In this document: positions 63,072 to 64,000 of the stretch, one piece after another
How positions within the stretch are numbered: position 1 is the stretch's first letter
How the letters are laid out: every line of letters starts with the position of its first letter
Translations under genes and position numbers: made by a program
Source of the DNA: Mesorhizobium sp. M9A.F.Ca.ET.002.03.1.2
GTDB lineage: Bacteria; Pseudomonadota; Alphaproteobacteria; Rhizobiales; Rhizobiaceae
Direction of reading: 5' to 3'
DNA: 64,000 bases
Assembly (NCBI RefSeq): GCF_003952365.1
Contig: NZ_CP034443.1
Coordinates: 4,271,001-4,335,000, forward strand
Notes under the pieces: model-generated
The model's database searches: none
What the model saw: the letters and a program-made list of their open reading frames with translations, nothing else
What the model was told of the DNA's origin: nothing

Positions 63072-64000
63072 TCAGAGCTTGAGGCCAAGCATCAAATCCA
63101 TGTTCTGTACCGCAGCACCCGAGGCGCCCTTGCCGAGATTGTCGTAGACGGCGAGCAGCAGCGCCTGGGCTCTGTCGTCATTGGCGAAGACATAGAGCTT
63201 CATCCGGTTGGTGCCGTTGTAGATTTCGGGATCGATCTCCGGCACGCGCTCCAGATGCGCGTAGGGCGCCACTTCGACCACGCCGCCATCGATGGCGGCG
63301 AAATGGTCGGCGATGACAGCATGAAGCTCGGCGCCGGTCGGCACATAGTCGAGGCCGCCGAGCTGCAGCGGCACCACGGTGATCATGCCTTGCGCGAAAT
63401 TGCCGACCGCCGGCTGCATGATCGGATCATGCGACAGCTTCGCATAGGTCCTGAGCTCCGGCACATGCTTGTGCTGCAGGGTCAGCCCGTAGGGCAGGAA
63501 TTCCGACGCATCCTCGCCCTTGGCGACATAGTCCTCGATCATCGGGCGGCCGCCACCCGAATAGCCCGAAATGCCGTTGACGGTGACCGGAAAATCCGGC
63601 GGCAACAGGCCGGCCGCCACCAGCGGCCTGAGCGTCGCGATCGGACCTTGCGGCCAGCAGCCCGGATTGGCGACGCGCTTCGCCTTGGCGATCGCCTTCG
63701 CCTGGTCCTTGTCCATTTCGGCGAAACCATATTCCCAGCCCTCGGCCACGCGATGCGCGGTCGAGGCGTCGATGACCTTGGTGGTGTCGCTGGTGATCAG
63801 CGAAACGCTTTCTTTCGCGGCTGCGTCCGGCAGGCACAGGATCGCGATATCGGCGGCGTTGAGGAATTCGGCTCTAGCTGCCGTTTCCTTGCGGCGCTCG
63901 GTCGGAATGGAGATGATCTCCAGGTCGCCACGCTCGGTAAGCAGCGCCCTGATCTGGAGGCCGGTGGTGCCGTGTTCGCCGTCGATGAAGATTTTCGGTT
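63072..64000 (-). CDS. argC: N-acetyl-gamma-glutamyl-phosphate reductase, 5' end cut by window edge
   Basis: The type 2 (short) ArgC of arginine synthesis, reducing N-acetylglutamyl phosphate to the semialdehyde. The frame is open to the window edge and begins PKIFIDGEHGTTGLQIRALL, so only about two residues and the start are missing. The catalytic Cys is in NPGCWPQGP, and GISGYSGGGRPMIEDY and LQHKHVPEL follow. About 309 residues present. The APH-like kinase lies one base downstream and is probably co-transcribed. Confidence 0.95.
   Translation of the reverse strand, partial: PKIFIDGEHGTTGLQIRALLTERGDLEIISIPTERRKETAARAEFLNAADIAILCLPDAAAKESVSLITSDTTKVIDASTAHRVAEGWEYGFAEMDKDQAKAIAKAKRVANPGCWPQGPIATLRPLVAAGLLPPDFPVTVNGISGYSGGGRPMIEDYVAKGEDASEFLPYGLTLQHKHVPELRTYAKLSHDPIMQPAVGNFAQGMITVVPLQLGGLDYVPTGAELHAVIADHFAAIDGGVVEVAPYAHLERVPEIDPEIYNGTNRMKLYVFANDDRAQALLLAVYDNLGKGASGAAVQNMDLMLGLKL

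Overview
The window looks like a chromosomal segment from a rhizobial alphaproteobacterium, most likely Mesorhizobium or a close Phyllobacteriaceae relative. The evidence is gene content and order: nrdR-ribD-ribE-ribH-nusB, bamE-CBP3-DUF177-plsX-fabH-ihfA-merR, ldtR-ldtP, DUF982, DUF6163, DUF2842 and a K+-independent-type H+-pyrophosphatase. High GC, an EcfG-type stress promoter and short palindromic repeats of the rhizobial kind agree. No database search was possible, so the genus is an inference.

Left part (1-8.1 kb): a truncated opgC-like membrane acyltransferase gene, an alpha/beta hydrolase, then a LacI-family repressor facing two tandem paralogous small ORFs (47 and 49 aa). Four near-identical 14-bp palindromes of LacI type surround the sORF promoter and precede each sORF. 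DUF423, YkvA, an MFS pump paired with a divergent GntR regulator, and DUF982 follow.

8.3-14.2 kb is an accessory surface-polysaccharide island: pyruvyltransferase-like, a frameshifted methyltransferase, TylF-like methyltransferase, GT8 and GT90. It ends in Tn3-family tnpR/tnpA debris and a 90-bp inverted repeat.

14.2-30.5 kb is mostly housekeeping: aldo/keto reductase, PPK2, a DHFR-like reductase, mntA with a dead hepT toxin abutting hemB, DUF2066, a 3-hydroxyisobutyryl-CoA hydrolase-like gene, ldtR/ldtP (cell-wall remodelling), a Na+/H+ antiporter, glyA, nrdR, ribD and ribE. The riboflavin cluster is interrupted at 30.5-32.3 kb by a dispersed repeat, an orphan methyltransferase and a parE toxin remnant before ribH-nusB resumes.

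33-48 kb: an MFS gene, a four-gene osmoprotectant ABC operon (with an inverted repeat between the binding protein and the permease), DUF2165, hppA, bamE, a cytochrome bc1 assembly chaperone, the plsX-fabH lipid genes, ihfA, merR, and a small membrane protein behind an EcfG promoter. At 48.8-49.5 kb a tRNA-Pro(GGG) has a degraded copy of its 3' end about 530 bp away, suggesting a decayed integration site.

49.5-60.8 kb is an exopolysaccharide locus: a Wzy/ligase-like polymerase, a polyprenyl-phosphate sugar transferase, a GT4 transferase and a Wza-like exporter on one strand, with a Wzz/ExoP-type co-polymerase carrying a degenerate kinase domain divergent from them. A flavin monooxygenase with a panE remnant, a CelD-like acyltransferase and a NodB-type deacetylase follow. 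The right edge holds DUF2842, ctaA/COX15 split by a one-base frameshift, an APH-type kinase and the 3' part of argC.
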